32,199 nucleotides of DNA from Deltaproteobacteria bacterium (GTDB taxonomy: Bacteria; Desulfobacterota; Desulfomonilia; UBA1062): contig JAKPDW010000054.1 of NCBI GenBank assembly GCA_029552245.1, forward strand, positions 1 to 32,199, in the 5' to 3' direction. Each line of letters begins with the position of its first letter. The stretch's first letter is position 1. Positions 16,386 through 25,365 of this stretch are shown one piece after another. The translations under genes and the position numbers were made by a program. The notes beneath the pieces are model-generated. The model was not told the origin of the DNA and did no database searches. It saw nothing but the letters and a program-made list of their open reading frames with translations.

Positions 16386-16918
16386 TTGCGCAACCTCACG
16401 AGCCATTCCTCCAAGGTCTTCATGATATAGAGATTCTGGACGGCGCTCGCGTGCCTCCTGGCATCCTCGTCCAGCCCCCGGCTCTCGGCGAGCCTGGAAT
16501 AGATGTCGAGCGCCTGCTCGTAGTGCCCCTGCTGGGCATAGATTCTCGCCAGCTCCACGGAGGGCTCGGTGACGAATTCCTCGCGCCTGAGCATGGTGTC
16601 GCCCTCGAGGAGGTCCCTGGCCTCGTCGTCGTCCGGGTGGTAGGCGAGGTAACGTTCGAGGCAGGCCCTGTACGCGTCGTCGTCGCCCTCCTTGCCGTGG
16701 ATCAACGCCAGGTAGTACTCAGCCGTGGCGAGGCTCTTGGTGAGGGCGGACACCTTCTCGAGCACGTCCCTCGCCTCGGCGAACCGCGACAGCCTGTAGA
16801 GGGAGATCCCCGCCAGCAGCTTGTCTTCGGGGTTCTTCCTCGTCCTGGCGGCCTTTATGACGTCCAGGTACCTGCCTTCGTCAAAGGCCTTCTGCACTTT
16901 CTCCGACGAACCGGCCAT
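16382..16918 (-). CDS. TPR-repeat protein in the aro operon, function unknown
   Basis: The 178-residue protein is helical with about four TPR-like units, for example LLAGISLYRLSRFAEARDVL, AEYYLALIHGKEGDDDAYRA and LARIYAQQGHYEQALDIYSR. There is no signal peptide, so it probably acts in the cytoplasm as a binding scaffold. The ATG at 16918 follows AGGTG. It overlaps the end of aroKB by 38 bases, and its stop overlaps aroQ as ATGA, so it is locked into the operon between two shikimate genes. A role in organising pathway enzymes is possible but only inferred. Confidence 0.85.
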   Translation of the reverse strand: MAGSSEKVQKAFDEGRYLDVIKAARTRKNPEDKLLAGISLYRLSRFAEARDVLEKVSALTKSLATAEYYLALIHGKEGDDDAYRACLERYLAYHPDDDEARDLLEGDTMLRREEFVTEPSVELARIYAQQGHYEQALDIYSRLAESRGLDEDARRHASAVQNLYIMKTLEEWLVRLRK

Positions 16919-18440
16919 ACGCACCTAATATTTGAGAACGAGAGAGTTTTTTTACCGTAGCACCGCCGATGCCGCACGTCAACACAAAGTGGATGTCGTC
17001 GAGGGTGGATTTCTTGTCCGATGCCATGGCGCTTTCCACGAGGCCCGGTTCTGGGCAGTAGAGCGTACGCGGGTCGTAGGTCCACTTCTGGATCAGCCGC
17101 CTCATCCTGATGGCGGTCTTCTCGTCGATGAGTTCCAGCCTCTGCGAAAGCCACACGGCGAAGTGCATCCCGGTCGCGACCGCCTTGCCGTGGCTCGTGC
17201 TGTATCCCAGGGCGTGCTCCACGGCGTGGCCCAGGGTGTGCCCGAAGTTGAGCACCCTCCTCAAGCCGCCCTCCCTCTCGTCCCTCGCCACCACGGACGC
17301 CTTGTCGAGGGCGCACATCCTCACCACGCGTGCATAGTCCAGTTCGTGGGCCTCCTCCAGGTAGTGGAAGAGGGGCGCATCCAGGGTGATCGCGTACTTG
17401 ACGACCTCCGCCATGGCGTCCCTCACGAGGTCCTCATCGAGGGTCTCGAGGAACTCCGTGTCCGCGATCACCAAGACGGGTTGGTGGAAGGTGCCTGCAA
17501 GGTTCTTGCCCTGCGCGAGGTCGACCGCCGTCTTCCCGCCTATGCTCGAGTCCACCTGGGCCAGGAGGGTGGTGGGCACGTGGATCACGGGGATGCCCCG
17601 CATGTAGACGCTGGAAGCGAACGCGGCGAGGTCGCCGGTCACCCCGCCGCCTATGGCGATGCATGCCCACTGGCGGTTCACCCCGGCATCCGCCATGGTC
17701 TCGAGCACCTGGCCGAGCACCTCCAGGGACTTCGTCCCCTCGCCGGGCGGCACGGTCATGAAGGTGCAGGGGATCTTTCCCAGGCACGACCTCAAAAACG
17801 GCCCGTGGAGATCCATGACCCGGGAGTCCACCACGGCGAAGAACCCCTCGGGCTTGACGTGCCTTCCGGCGAGCCTCCTGAAGTCCTTCAAGACCCCGCG
17901 CCCCGCGTACACGGGGTACGGCGACGAGGGCACGGGCACGGGCACGGGGTGCACCATGCCGGGCGCGAGGTTCGCGAGCTCTTCGACCACCTCTGCCACG
18001 GTCAGGCCGTCGGTGTTCACGACGAGGTCCGCATCCTCGTACGCCGCCTTCCTCTCCTCGAGGAGTCTCTGGGCGTCTTGGCCCCACAGGGGCCTTTCCG
18101 GGTCCTCGGGTATGCGGCGTCTCAACGTCTCGAACGAGGCGGCCAGGTACACGACCGTCCCGCACGCCTTCATGAGGGCGCGGTTGGACGCGTCCACCGG
18201 TGCGCCCCCGCCGGTCGCGACCACGGTGGACCACGGCATGGCCGCGACCTCCGCGAGGGCCTCGCGTTCCAGGAACCTGAACGCCTTCTCGCCCGCGTAG
18301 GCGAAGATCTCCCGGATGGGTCCGGCCGCCTTGTCGCTGATGAGCCCGTCGAGGTCCACGAACGTGTAGCCGAGCCTCTCTGCGAGCCTCGAGCCCACGG
18401 TGGTCTTGCCCGAGCCCATGAAGCCGGTCAGAAAGATCAC
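16881..18440 (-). CDS. aroKB: Bifunctional shikimate kinase / 3-dehydroquinate synthase
   Basis: The 519-residue fusion starts with GTG at 18440, which overlaps the aroC stop as GTGA and is preceded by GGGAGG. Residues 1-155 are shikimate kinase: Walker A GFMGSGKTT (6-14), FVDLD, and VATGGGAPVD. A proline-rich linker lies at about 163-176 (HPVPVPVPSSPYP). Residues 177-519 are dehydroquinate synthase, with AIGGGVTGDLAAF, the substrate/NAD segment VPTTLLAQVDSSIGGKTA, and metal ligands E345, H401 (NFGHTLGH) and H417 (SHGK). It carries out the second and fifth steps of the shikimate pathway. Such fusions are known, for example in Thermotoga. Both halves look intact. Confidence 0.94.
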   Translation of the reverse strand: MIFLTGFMGSGKTTVGSRLAERLGYTFVDLDGLISDKAAGPIREIFAYAGEKAFRFLEREALAEVAAMPWSTVVATGGGAPVDASNRALMKACGTVVYLAASFETLRRRIPEDPERPLWGQDAQRLLEERKAAYEDADLVVNTDGLTVAEVVEELANLAPGMVHPVPVPVPSSPYPVYAGRGVLKDFRRLAGRHVKPEGFFAVVDSRVMDLHGPFLRSCLGKIPCTFMTVPPGEGTKSLEVLGQVLETMADAGVNRQWACIAIGGGVTGDLAAFASSVYMRGIPVIHVPTTLLAQVDSSIGGKTAVDLAQGKNLAGTFHQPVLVIADTEFLETLDEDLVRDAMAEVVKYAITLDAPLFHYLEEAHELDYARVVRMCALDKASVVARDEREGGLRRVLNFGHTLGHAVEHALGYSTSHGKAVATGMHFAVWLSQRLELIDEKTAIRMRRLIQKWTYDPRTLYCPEPGLVESAMASDKKSTLDDIHFVLTCGIGGATVKKLSRSQILGAYGRFVGESAEGL

Positions 18441-19570
18441 AACGCCTCCCAGTACTTCCGGTGTTCGGAGAAGGCTGCGGTGAGCGCTTCCATGCTCGGC
18501 TGGGCGAAGCTCGCGCAGACGGCCTGGGCGACGGCGATGACCGCAGCGGCCTCGCCCACCACCGAGGCCGCGGGTACCGCGCAGACGTCCGATCGCTCGT
18601 ACGCGCTCGTGACGGCCCGGCCGTCCCGTATGTCCACGGTGGGCATGCCCTTGAGTAGGGTGGGTATGGGCTTCATGGTGCAACGCAGGACTACGGGCTC
18701 ACCGTTGGTCATCCCGCCCTCCATGCCGCCGGCGTTGTTCGTGGGCCTCCTCTTGGGGCTGCCGGGCAGGATGGGGTCGTGGACGAGCGAGCCAGGCAGG
18801 GTGCCGCAGGTCACGCCGGCCCCTACCTGCACCGCCTTGACGGCGGGGATGGACATGAGGTGCCTGGCGAGCAGGGCGTCGAGACGCTGGTCCCACTGCG
18901 TGGACGAGCCGATGCCTGCGGGCAGACCCTCTACGACGACCGCGAACTCGCCCCCCACCGAATCCCCGGCCTGGGCGGCCTCGTCTATGACCCGCTCCAT
19001 CTCGCGGGTCGCCCGCTCGTCGGGGCAGAAGACGCTCGATGCGTCCCTCGCCTGCCTGTCGAAGGGGCCCTCGAAGGCGACGGGGCCGATCCTCGTCACC
19101 CACGCGTGCGCGCTCACCCCCAGTTCGGAAAGGAACGACTTCAGGAGAGCGCCGCATGCCACCCTTGCCGCGGTCTCCCGCGCGCTCGAGCGCTCGAGGA
19201 CGTTCCTGAGGTCTTTGTGCCTGAACCTGGCGGCGCCCGCCAGGTCCGCGTGGCCGGGTCTCGGCGTGGTGAACTCCCTGCCGGGCCTGATCTCCCACGG
19301 GTCCATGAGGTCTTTCCAGTTCTCGTGATCGGCGTTCCAGACGGCCAGGAGCACCGGGCTGCCCAGCGTGAGGCCGCCGCGAAGTCCGGCCAGCACGTCC
19401 ACGCGGTCACGCTCGACGGCCATCCTCCCGCCCCTGCCGTACCCCTGCTGGCGCCTCTTGAGGTCGGCGTCGATCAGGTCCCGGTCGACCCGGATACCTG
19501 CCGGCAGACCGTCCAGGAAGGCGAAAACGCCCCTGCCGTGCGATTCCCCGGCGGTGTAGAAGACGAGCAT
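18437..19570 (-). CDS. aroC: Chorismate synthase
   Basis: The 377-residue enzyme makes chorismate from EPSP with reduced FMN. Recognisable signatures are GESHGRGVFAFLDGLPAG at the N-terminus, RQQGYGRGGRM, RPGHADLAGAARFRHKDLRN, ERSSARETAARVA, and NAGGMEGGMTNG. The ATG at 19570 has GGGAGG a few bases upstream; an in-frame ATG four codons earlier is less well placed. It is the first gene of the aro operon and lies 26 bases after the predicted transcription start. Confidence 0.95.
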   Translation of the reverse strand: MLVFYTAGESHGRGVFAFLDGLPAGIRVDRDLIDADLKRRQQGYGRGGRMAVERDRVDVLAGLRGGLTLGSPVLLAVWNADHENWKDLMDPWEIRPGREFTTPRPGHADLAGAARFRHKDLRNVLERSSARETAARVACGALLKSFLSELGVSAHAWVTRIGPVAFEGPFDRQARDASSVFCPDERATREMERVIDEAAQAGDSVGGEFAVVVEGLPAGIGSSTQWDQRLDALLARHLMSIPAVKAVQVGAGVTCGTLPGSLVHDPILPGSPKRRPTNNAGGMEGGMTNGEPVVLRCTMKPIPTLLKGMPTVDIRDGRAVTSAYERSDVCAVPAASVVGEAAAVIAVAQAVCASFAQPSMEALTAAFSEHRKYWEAL

Positions 19571-19602
19571 GTGACCTCCCATGACATGCTGATAGGCAAC
19601 CG

Positions 19603-19632
19603 ATTATGTTCGAAGCCGACTCCCCTTGTCAA
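19603..19632 (-). promoter_or_regulatory. Promoter of the aro-efp-accB operon
   Basis: On the minus strand a perfect TTGACA (19632-19627) and CATAAT (19608-19603) are separated by 18 bases in the 130-base gap after hypE. This makes the aro operon independent of the hydrogenase genes upstream. Confidence 0.72.
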
Positions 19633-19700
19633 GGCAGGCGGCTCTTCGGGAAAGCGCCTCTCGAGGTCGCCCGGGCGATGCCTTTGCAGGCGGGGCCACG

Positions 19701-20714
19701 TCAGCAGATGCGGGGCACGAGTTCCCCCTCCGGCAGGTCCACCTCCCTGCTTCCGCCGGCGATCGTCCAGAGCACAACGCGGCCCCTCGTTCCCTTCCTC
19801 GTCACCCTCCCGATGATGGCCGCGTCCCTGCCGAGAGGATGGGACCGCATGATCTCCAGTATGCCGGGGGCCCCTGATCCCTCGCAGATGACGACCATCC
19901 TGCCCTCGCACGCGAGGTACAACGGGTCCATGCCGGTGATCTCGCACAGGCCCCTCACCCCTTCCCTGACGGGAACCGCCTGCTCGTCGATCTCGAACGT
20001 GAGGCCAGCTGCGTGCGCAGCCTCCGCCAGCACGGCCGCGAGCCCTCCCCGGGTGGGGTCCCGCATGAAATGCACCGCGTCCCCCGTGCGCAACACCTCC
20101 TGCACCATCCCGCCCAACGGCGCGGAGTCCGACAGGATCCTCGTCCTCATCCCCAGATCGCTCCTGGTGCTCAGGATCGCCGCGCCGTGGTCGCCCACGG
20201 GGCCGCTTATCAGCACTGCATCCCCTTCCCTGATCGCGGAGGGGGACACCTCGGATGCATACTCCACCACGCCGATCCCGGACGTCGTGATGAAGATCTT
20301 GTCGGCCGAGCCTTTGGGTACCACCTTCGTGTCGCCCGTCACCACCTTCACGCCGGCCTCGCGCGAGGCCCTCGCCATGGAGTCGACGATCCTGGCCAGC
20401 TCCTCCATGGCAAACCCTTCCTCGATGATGAACCCGGCGCTCAAGAACAGCGGCCTTCCTGCACAGGCAGCGATGTCGTTGACCGTGCCGTGCACGGCGA
20501 GCGACCCGATGTCGCCTCCGGGAAAGAAAATCGGGTCTACGACGAAGGAATCCGTGGTGAAACAGAGCCTCCCCTCACCCACCCGCACGACCGCGGCGTC
20601 GTCCATCCTGTCCAGGTGCTCGTTCGAAAACGACCCCACGAACATCTCCCGTATGAGCCTGTTGGTGAGCATGCCCCCCGACCCATGTTCGAGGAGAACC
20701 GTATCCGTCTTCAT
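19701..20714 (-). CDS. hypE: Hydrogenase maturation factor HypE (carbamoyl dehydratase)
   Basis: The 337-residue protein is a PurM-like ATPase that dehydrates the carbamoyl group on its C-terminal cysteine to a thiocyanate, giving the CN ligands of the [NiFe] site. The C-terminus reads PRIC, exactly the required end. The N-terminus LEHGSGG, DDAAVV, the DIAACAGRPLFLSAGF segment and RDPTRGGLAAVL are typical. Two ATGs compete; the one at 20714 has AGGAG six bases upstream, while the one at 20720 touches it. It is the last gene of the hyp cluster, twelve bases after hypF. Confidence 0.95.
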   Translation of the reverse strand: MKTDTVLLEHGSGGMLTNRLIREMFVGSFSNEHLDRMDDAAVVRVGEGRLCFTTDSFVVDPIFFPGGDIGSLAVHGTVNDIAACAGRPLFLSAGFIIEEGFAMEELARIVDSMARASREAGVKVVTGDTKVVPKGSADKIFITTSGIGVVEYASEVSPSAIREGDAVLISGPVGDHGAAILSTRSDLGMRTRILSDSAPLGGMVQEVLRTGDAVHFMRDPTRGGLAAVLAEAAHAAGLTFEIDEQAVPVREGVRGLCEITGMDPLYLACEGRMVVICEGSGAPGILEIMRSHPLGRDAAIIGRVTRKGTRGRVVLWTIAGGSREVDLPEGELVPRIC

Positions 20715-20726
20715 GAACATCTCCTT

Positions 20727-23009
20727 TCACACGTTCCCATAAGCCAGGCGGGACGCAGCGACCACGGCCTGCCCGAGGGATATACCGCCGTCGTTTGGAG
20801 GCACCCGTGCATGAGTGGCCACCGAGAACCCCTCTCCTTCGAGACGGGATGCGCACCCCTGGAGGAGGAGGCGGTTCTGGAAGCATCCGCCTGAGAGGAC
20901 CACCGTGCCTATACCCGTCATGCCCCGCAATCTCACGGCCGTCCCGGCCAGGGCTTCCACGACCGTGGCATGGAACGCGGATGCGAGCCTCGAGGCATCT
21001 TCACCCGAAAGACGCCTTTCCACGATCTTACTCACAGCCGCCGACAGGTCGACGACCAGGGGTTTCCTCGTATCGTCCACCACGAAAGGCAGGACCTCCG
21101 CGTACGTCCTGTCCGCGCAAGCCTCGAGCACGATCGCCGCCTGCCCCTCGTACGATGACCGCCTGCACAGGCCCAAGAGGGCCGAGACCCCGTCGAAGAG
21201 CCTCCCCAGGCTCGAGGTCACCGGGCAGTTCAGCCCCGACTCCAGCAAGGCCTCGATCTGTGCCGGGTCGATGCCCGCGGGAACCAGGCCCAACCTCCCC
21301 GCGATCTCCTGCCACTCCTCGCCGAAGCACCCTCTCAGGAGGCTCGCCCCCGTTCTCCACGGCTGGCGCACGGCCGCCTCGCCGCCGGGCAGAGCCACGC
21401 ACTTCAGGTGGCCGGCCCTCTCGAAGGCCGTCTCGGTCGCAATCAGGAACTCACCGCCCCATATGGTGGAGTCTTCCCCGTACCCGGTCCCGTCCATGGC
21501 CAACCCGATGACCGGGCCTTTCAAGCGGTTCTCCGCCATGCAGCTGACGATGTGTGCGTGGTGGTGTTGAACCCGGATCACCCCGGAGGAGGCCTTCCCC
21601 AGTGCGTAGCGGGTGGAGAAGTAGTCCGGGTGCATGTCGCACGCGAGAACGCCGGGCCTGCACCTCGCTATGCGCTGCATGGTCTCCACGGTCTCGAGGA
21701 AGAAGTCCCTGGCGAGCGGCGTCTCGAGATCCCCCACGTGCGGGGACAAGAAGGCGAGGTCGTCCCTCACCACGCACACGGTCGACTTGAGGTGGGCCCC
21801 CAGGGCAAGCACCTCGGGCATCCGAGCGCCGAGGAGCACCGGCCTCGGCGCATAGCCGCGCGAGCGCCTGACGACGGTGGGGCCCCTCTCTGTCGCGATG
21901 GCCACCGAGTCGTCGCACCGGACCACGATGTTCCGGTTGTGCAGGACAAAGGCGTCCGCCACGTCCTTGAGCCTCTCGACGGCCTCCTCGTTGTCGATGC
22001 ATATGGGCTCGTCCGTCAGGTTGGCGCTCGTCATGACGAGCACCGGCGGGTCCTTCTCCAGGATGAGGTGGTGCAGGGGCGTGTACGGCAGCATGACGCC
22101 GAGCGTTCCCATGGACGGCGCGACCAGCCGGGACACGGGCGAGACTTCCCTCTCCCTGCATATGACGATGGGCCTGGAGGGCGACCTGAGGAGCCTCCTC
22201 TCCTCCTCTCCAAGGTGAACGAGCCTCTCGGCGGTGACCAGATCCCTCGCCATGACCGCCAGTGCCTTTTCCTCCCTGCACTTTCTCTCCCTCAACCTGG
22301 CTACCGCCTTGTCGTAAAGCGCGTTGACGCAGAGATGGAATCCGCCGAGCCCCTTGACGGCCAGGATCCCGCCTTCCCGGATCAGGTTCGCCGCCCAGGC
22401 GAGGGGATCGTCCGTCCGGATCCCGCGACCCTCTCTGTCCACCAGCGTCAGCCGGGGACCGCAGACTGGGCAGGCATTGGGCTGGGCGTGGAAGCGCCTG
22501 TCGCCCGGGTCCTCGAACTCCTTCCGGCACTGCTCGCACATGGGGAAGACGGACATGGACGTCCGCTCCCGGTCGTACGGGACGTCCTCGACGATGGTCA
22601 GCCTCGGCCCGCAATCCGTACAGTTGATGAACGGGTACCGGTACCTGCGGTTCGACGGGTCGAACAACTCGGCCAGACATGCGTCGCACGTGGCCACATC
22701 GGGGGAGATGAGGGCCTCGGCCCGCCCCGTTGCGTCGCTCGCCACGATCCTGAAAGCCTTCTCCCCGAGGGGTGGGACCCTCTCTCTCAGGACGCCGTGT
22801 ATCTCGGCAAGGGGAGGGGTCTTCTCCAAGAGGGATGAGACGAAAGCATCGACGAGACCCTCCGCGCCTTCCGCCTCGACGGTGACCCCGTCCGCGTCGT
22901 TGCGCACGAACCCGGCCATGCCGTGGGACAGCGCCGTTCTGTACACGAAGGGCCTGAAGCCCACGCCCTGGACGATCCCCGAGAAACGCAGGCGGATCCT
23001 GGATTTCAC
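20727..23009 (-). CDS. hypF: Carbamoyltransferase HypF
   Basis: The 760-residue enzyme converts carbamoyl phosphate to carbamoyl-adenylate and passes the carbamoyl group to HypE. The acylphosphatase domain (about 1-90, GIVQGVGFRPFVY) is followed by two zinc-finger motifs (CDAC...CTDC and CEQC...CPVC), a YrdC-like domain (KGLGGFHLCVNA, MTSANLTDEP) and the Kae1-like domain (VQHHHAHIVS, AMDGTGYGED, SGGCFQN). GTG at 23009 is the only start that keeps the acylphosphatase domain complete; it lies five bases after the hypB stop, with AAGGGG further upstream, so coupling is likely. Every domain looks intact. Confidence 0.95.
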   Translation of the reverse strand: MKSRIRLRFSGIVQGVGFRPFVYRTALSHGMAGFVRNDADGVTVEAEGAEGLVDAFVSSLLEKTPPLAEIHGVLRERVPPLGEKAFRIVASDATGRAEALISPDVATCDACLAELFDPSNRRYRYPFINCTDCGPRLTIVEDVPYDRERTSMSVFPMCEQCRKEFEDPGDRRFHAQPNACPVCGPRLTLVDREGRGIRTDDPLAWAANLIREGGILAVKGLGGFHLCVNALYDKAVARLRERKCREEKALAVMARDLVTAERLVHLGEEERRLLRSPSRPIVICREREVSPVSRLVAPSMGTLGVMLPYTPLHHLILEKDPPVLVMTSANLTDEPICIDNEEAVERLKDVADAFVLHNRNIVVRCDDSVAIATERGPTVVRRSRGYAPRPVLLGARMPEVLALGAHLKSTVCVVRDDLAFLSPHVGDLETPLARDFFLETVETMQRIARCRPGVLACDMHPDYFSTRYALGKASSGVIRVQHHHAHIVSCMAENRLKGPVIGLAMDGTGYGEDSTIWGGEFLIATETAFERAGHLKCVALPGGEAAVRQPWRTGASLLRGCFGEEWQEIAGRLGLVPAGIDPAQIEALLESGLNCPVTSSLGRLFDGVSALLGLCRRSSYEGQAAIVLEACADRTYAEVLPFVVDDTRKPLVVDLSAAVSKIVERRLSGEDASRLASAFHATVVEALAGTAVRLRGMTGIGTVVLSGGCFQNRLLLQGCASRLEGEGFSVATHARVPPNDGGISLGQAVVAASRLAYGNV

Positions 23010-23014
23010 CTGGC

Positions 23015-23683
23015 TCAGGCGCGCCCCTTCCTGAAGGTTTCCACCCTCGTCGTAAGCCACTCGACCCAGGCGTCGAGACCCTGCCCCGTCCTGCACGACA
23101 CCTCGATGATCACGAGCTCGGGGTTGCATGCGAGCGCGTCGGCCTTGGCCTTGACGATGTCGAACTCCACGTACGGCAGCAGGTCGATCTTGTTGATGAT
23201 CATGACCGAGGACTCGTGGAACATGAGCGGGTACTTGGAGGGCTTGTCCGCGCCCTCGGGGGTGGACAGGATCATGACCTTGTCGTTCTCGCCGATGGTG
23301 AACTCAGCGGGGCACACGAGGTTGCCGACGTTCTCGTTTATGAGGACGTCCACCTCGTCGAGCGGCAGACCTGGCAGGGCCTCCCTGACCATGTTGGCGT
23401 CGATGTGACACCCGCCGCCGGTGTTGATCTGGACCACCGGCACACCGTGCCTCGCCACCCTCTCCGCATCGTGGGTGCTCTGGATGTCGCCCTCGATGAC
23501 CGCTATGCGGTACCTTCCCTTGAGGGCATCGATCGTCTTTTCCACGAGCGTGGTCTTGCCGGCCCCGGGGGAGCTCATGAGGTTCATCACGTAGATCCCC
23601 TTCTCGTCGAACAGGGCCCTGTTGCCTCCCGCTATCCTGTCGTTCGAGTCGAGGACCTGCCTCACCACGTTGATCACGGGCAT
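23015..23683 (-). CDS. hypB: Hydrogenase nickel-insertion GTPase HypB
   Basis: The 222-residue GTPase delivers nickel to the hydrogenase large subunit together with HypA. The P loop SSPGAGKTT is at 37-45, the G-domain metal site comprises Cys92 and His93 (GGGCHID) and Cys124 (NLVCPAEF), and the guanine-specificity motif is NKIDLL. It has neither the N-terminal CxxCGC motif nor the His-rich stretch seen in some HypB proteins, so it has only the low-affinity G-domain site. It starts 19 bases after hypD. Confidence 0.95.
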   Translation of the reverse strand: MPVINVVRQVLDSNDRIAGGNRALFDEKGIYVMNLMSSPGAGKTTLVEKTIDALKGRYRIAVIEGDIQSTHDAERVARHGVPVVQINTGGGCHIDANMVREALPGLPLDEVDVLINENVGNLVCPAEFTIGENDKVMILSTPEGADKPSKYPLMFHESSVMIINKIDLLPYVEFDIVKAKADALACNPELVIIEVSCRTGQGLDAWVEWLTTRVETFRKGRA

Positions 23684-23702
23684 CGTCGTCTCCTTTCTGT
23701 TC

Positions 23703-24791
23703 TCAGCTGAACCTGTAGTGGGCGGCGCACGTCCCCTCCCGGGATACCATGCAGGGGCCCACCGGGTCGTGGGGGGTGCACGAGGTCTTGAAGAGCGGGC
23801 ATTCCTCGGGGGAAGCCACCCCTCTCAGGATGTGGCCGCACATGCAACCCTCCTCCTGCTCGTACTCTCTGTACGGGACGTCGAATCTCTCGATCGCGTC
23901 GAAGGAAGAGTACTCGGGCCTGAGCACGAGCCCGCTCTCCGGAATGACACCGAGGCCGCGCCACTGGGAAGGCGCCGGCATGAACACCTCTTCCATCAGC
24001 TCCACGGCCTTCGTGTTGCCATGGGGCTTCACGGCACGTCCGTACTGGTTCTCGACCGTGAACTCACCGGTTATGATCTGCTCGAGGATCATGGATACCC
24101 CCTCGAGGATATCCACCGGTTCGAACCCGGCGATCACTGCCGCCTTCTTCTTCCGCGGTATCATCTCGTACGGGCGGGTGCCGATGATCGCGCTCACGTG
24201 CCCAGGGCAGAGGAAGCCGTCCACCTTGAGCTCGCTGTCGGCCAGCAACGCCTCGATGGCGGGGGGGACGAGCTTGTGAACGGAGTACAATGACATGTTC
24301 TTCACGCCCAATCTCGCGCACGTCTTTATCATGGAAGCCACGGTGGGGGTCGTGGTCTCGAAACCTATGCCCATGAACACGACCTCGCTGCCGGGGTTGT
24401 CCGTCGCTATCCTCATCGCCTCGATGGTGGACCCGACGACGCGCACGTCAGCCCCCTTCGCCCTCAGCTTCTGGAGGCTCTCACCGCCCGGGCCCGGCAC
24501 CTTGAGCATGTCGCCGAAGGTGGTGAAGATCACCCCCTTCTTCCCCGCCATGTCGAGCGCCCTGCCGACATCGGATGCCGACGTCACGCACACCGGGCAT
24601 CCCGGCCCCGAGATCAGGCGCACGTTCTCGGGCAGGATCCTCCTGATCCCGTACCTGCCTATGGCGTACGTGTGCGTCCCGCAGACCTCCATGAGGGTGA
24701 CGCCTCTCCCGATGCCGCGGGCCTGGCGATGGATGCGTTCCCTGAGGCGCACGAGCAGCTCGTTGTCCCGGTACTCGTCGATCAGCTTCAC
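23703..24791 (-). CDS. hypD: Hydrogenase maturation protein HypD
   Basis: This 362-residue iron-sulfur protein forms, with HypC, the scaffold on which Fe(CN)2CO is assembled. The essential motifs are Cys37 in MEVCGTHT and Cys65/Cys68 in SGPGCPVCVT, followed by GFLCPGHVSAIIG. A C-terminal cysteine cluster (EEGCMCGHILRG, ECPLFKTSC, GTCAAHY) carries the [4Fe-4S] cluster. The GTG start overlaps the hypC stop as GTGA; a much longer upstream frame only reads through hypC and hypA. Confidence 0.95.
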   Translation of the reverse strand: MKLIDEYRDNELLVRLRERIHRQARGIGRGVTLMEVCGTHTYAIGRYGIRRILPENVRLISGPGCPVCVTSASDVGRALDMAGKKGVIFTTFGDMLKVPGPGGESLQKLRAKGADVRVVGSTIEAMRIATDNPGSEVVFMGIGFETTTPTVASMIKTCARLGVKNMSLYSVHKLVPPAIEALLADSELKVDGFLCPGHVSAIIGTRPYEMIPRKKKAAVIAGFEPVDILEGVSMILEQIITGEFTVENQYGRAVKPHGNTKAVELMEEVFMPAPSQWRGLGVIPESGLVLRPEYSSFDAIERFDVPYREYEQEEGCMCGHILRGVASPEECPLFKTSCTPHDPVGPCMVSREGTCAAHYRFS

Positions 24792-25009
24792 GCTTCGAGA
24801 ATCTCCCTGAGCAGGGCGAGGCGTTCCTCGGCGTCCACCTCGTCCACCTTCCGGATGGCGAACCCCGCGTGACACAGCACGAAGTCGCCGACGGCCACAG
24901 GCTCGTCCATGATGTCCAGGCTCACCTCGCGCCTGACGCCACCGATATCGATGACCGCCATGTTGTCCTGGTCTATCTCGAGCACCTTTCCGGGAAAAGC
25001 TATGCACAT
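24788..25009 (-). CDS. hypC: Hydrogenase assembly chaperone HypC
   Basis: The 73-residue protein begins MCIAFPGKVLEID. The N-terminal Met is removed so that Cys2 can bind HypD and the iron cofactor, and length and start match the family. The body is a small beta barrel (VDIGGVRREVSLDIM, VGDFVLCHAGFAI), followed by an acidic helical tail. The ATG lies inside the last codons of hypA, a 10-base overlap, and its stop overlaps hypD as GTGA. Confidence 0.94.
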   Translation of the reverse strand: MCIAFPGKVLEIDQDNMAVIDIGGVRREVSLDIMDEPVAVGDFVLCHAGFAIRKVDEVDAEERLALLREILEA

Positions 25010-25365
25010 GGTCTTTCCACCTCGTCCACCTCCAGGTCCTCGCACCTCAGTTCCTCTGTCCCCCCGGCGAGGACGGTCTCCGAAGAGCCGCATGCACGAC
25101 ATGCGGACGGAAAGTCCTCGGAGACGCCTTCCGCCCCGCACGCGAGGCACCTCAAGACGATGGGCAGCACCTCGAGCTCGAGCGAGGCCCCCTCAGCCCT
25201 TGTACCCTTCGACGCAACTTCGAAGGCGAACCTGAGCGCCTTTTCCTCGACCCCGGCGAGCGACCCACAGGACAGCCTGATGGATTTCACCCGGGAGAAC
25301 CCGTGCCTGCCTGCGTATTCCTCTACGATATCCAGGAGGGAGCACACCAGCGACATCTCGTGCAT
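25000..25365 (-). CDS. hypA: Nickel metallochaperone HypA
   Basis: The 121-residue protein begins MHEMSL, where the N-terminal amine and His2 with Glu3 bind nickel. The zinc site is the pair of motifs CLAC (C73, C76) and CRAC (C89, C92). It works with HypB to insert nickel. Its ATG overlaps the stop of the endopeptidase gene as TGATG. A C-terminal extension of about 20 residues after the zinc domain (CEDLEVDEVERPCA) is slightly longer than in E. coli HypA. Confidence 0.94.
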   Translation of the reverse strand: MHEMSLVCSLLDIVEEYAGRHGFSRVKSIRLSCGSLAGVEEKALRFAFEVASKGTRAEGASLELEVLPIVLRCLACGAEGVSEDFPSACRACGSSETVLAGGTEELRCEDLEVDEVERPCA

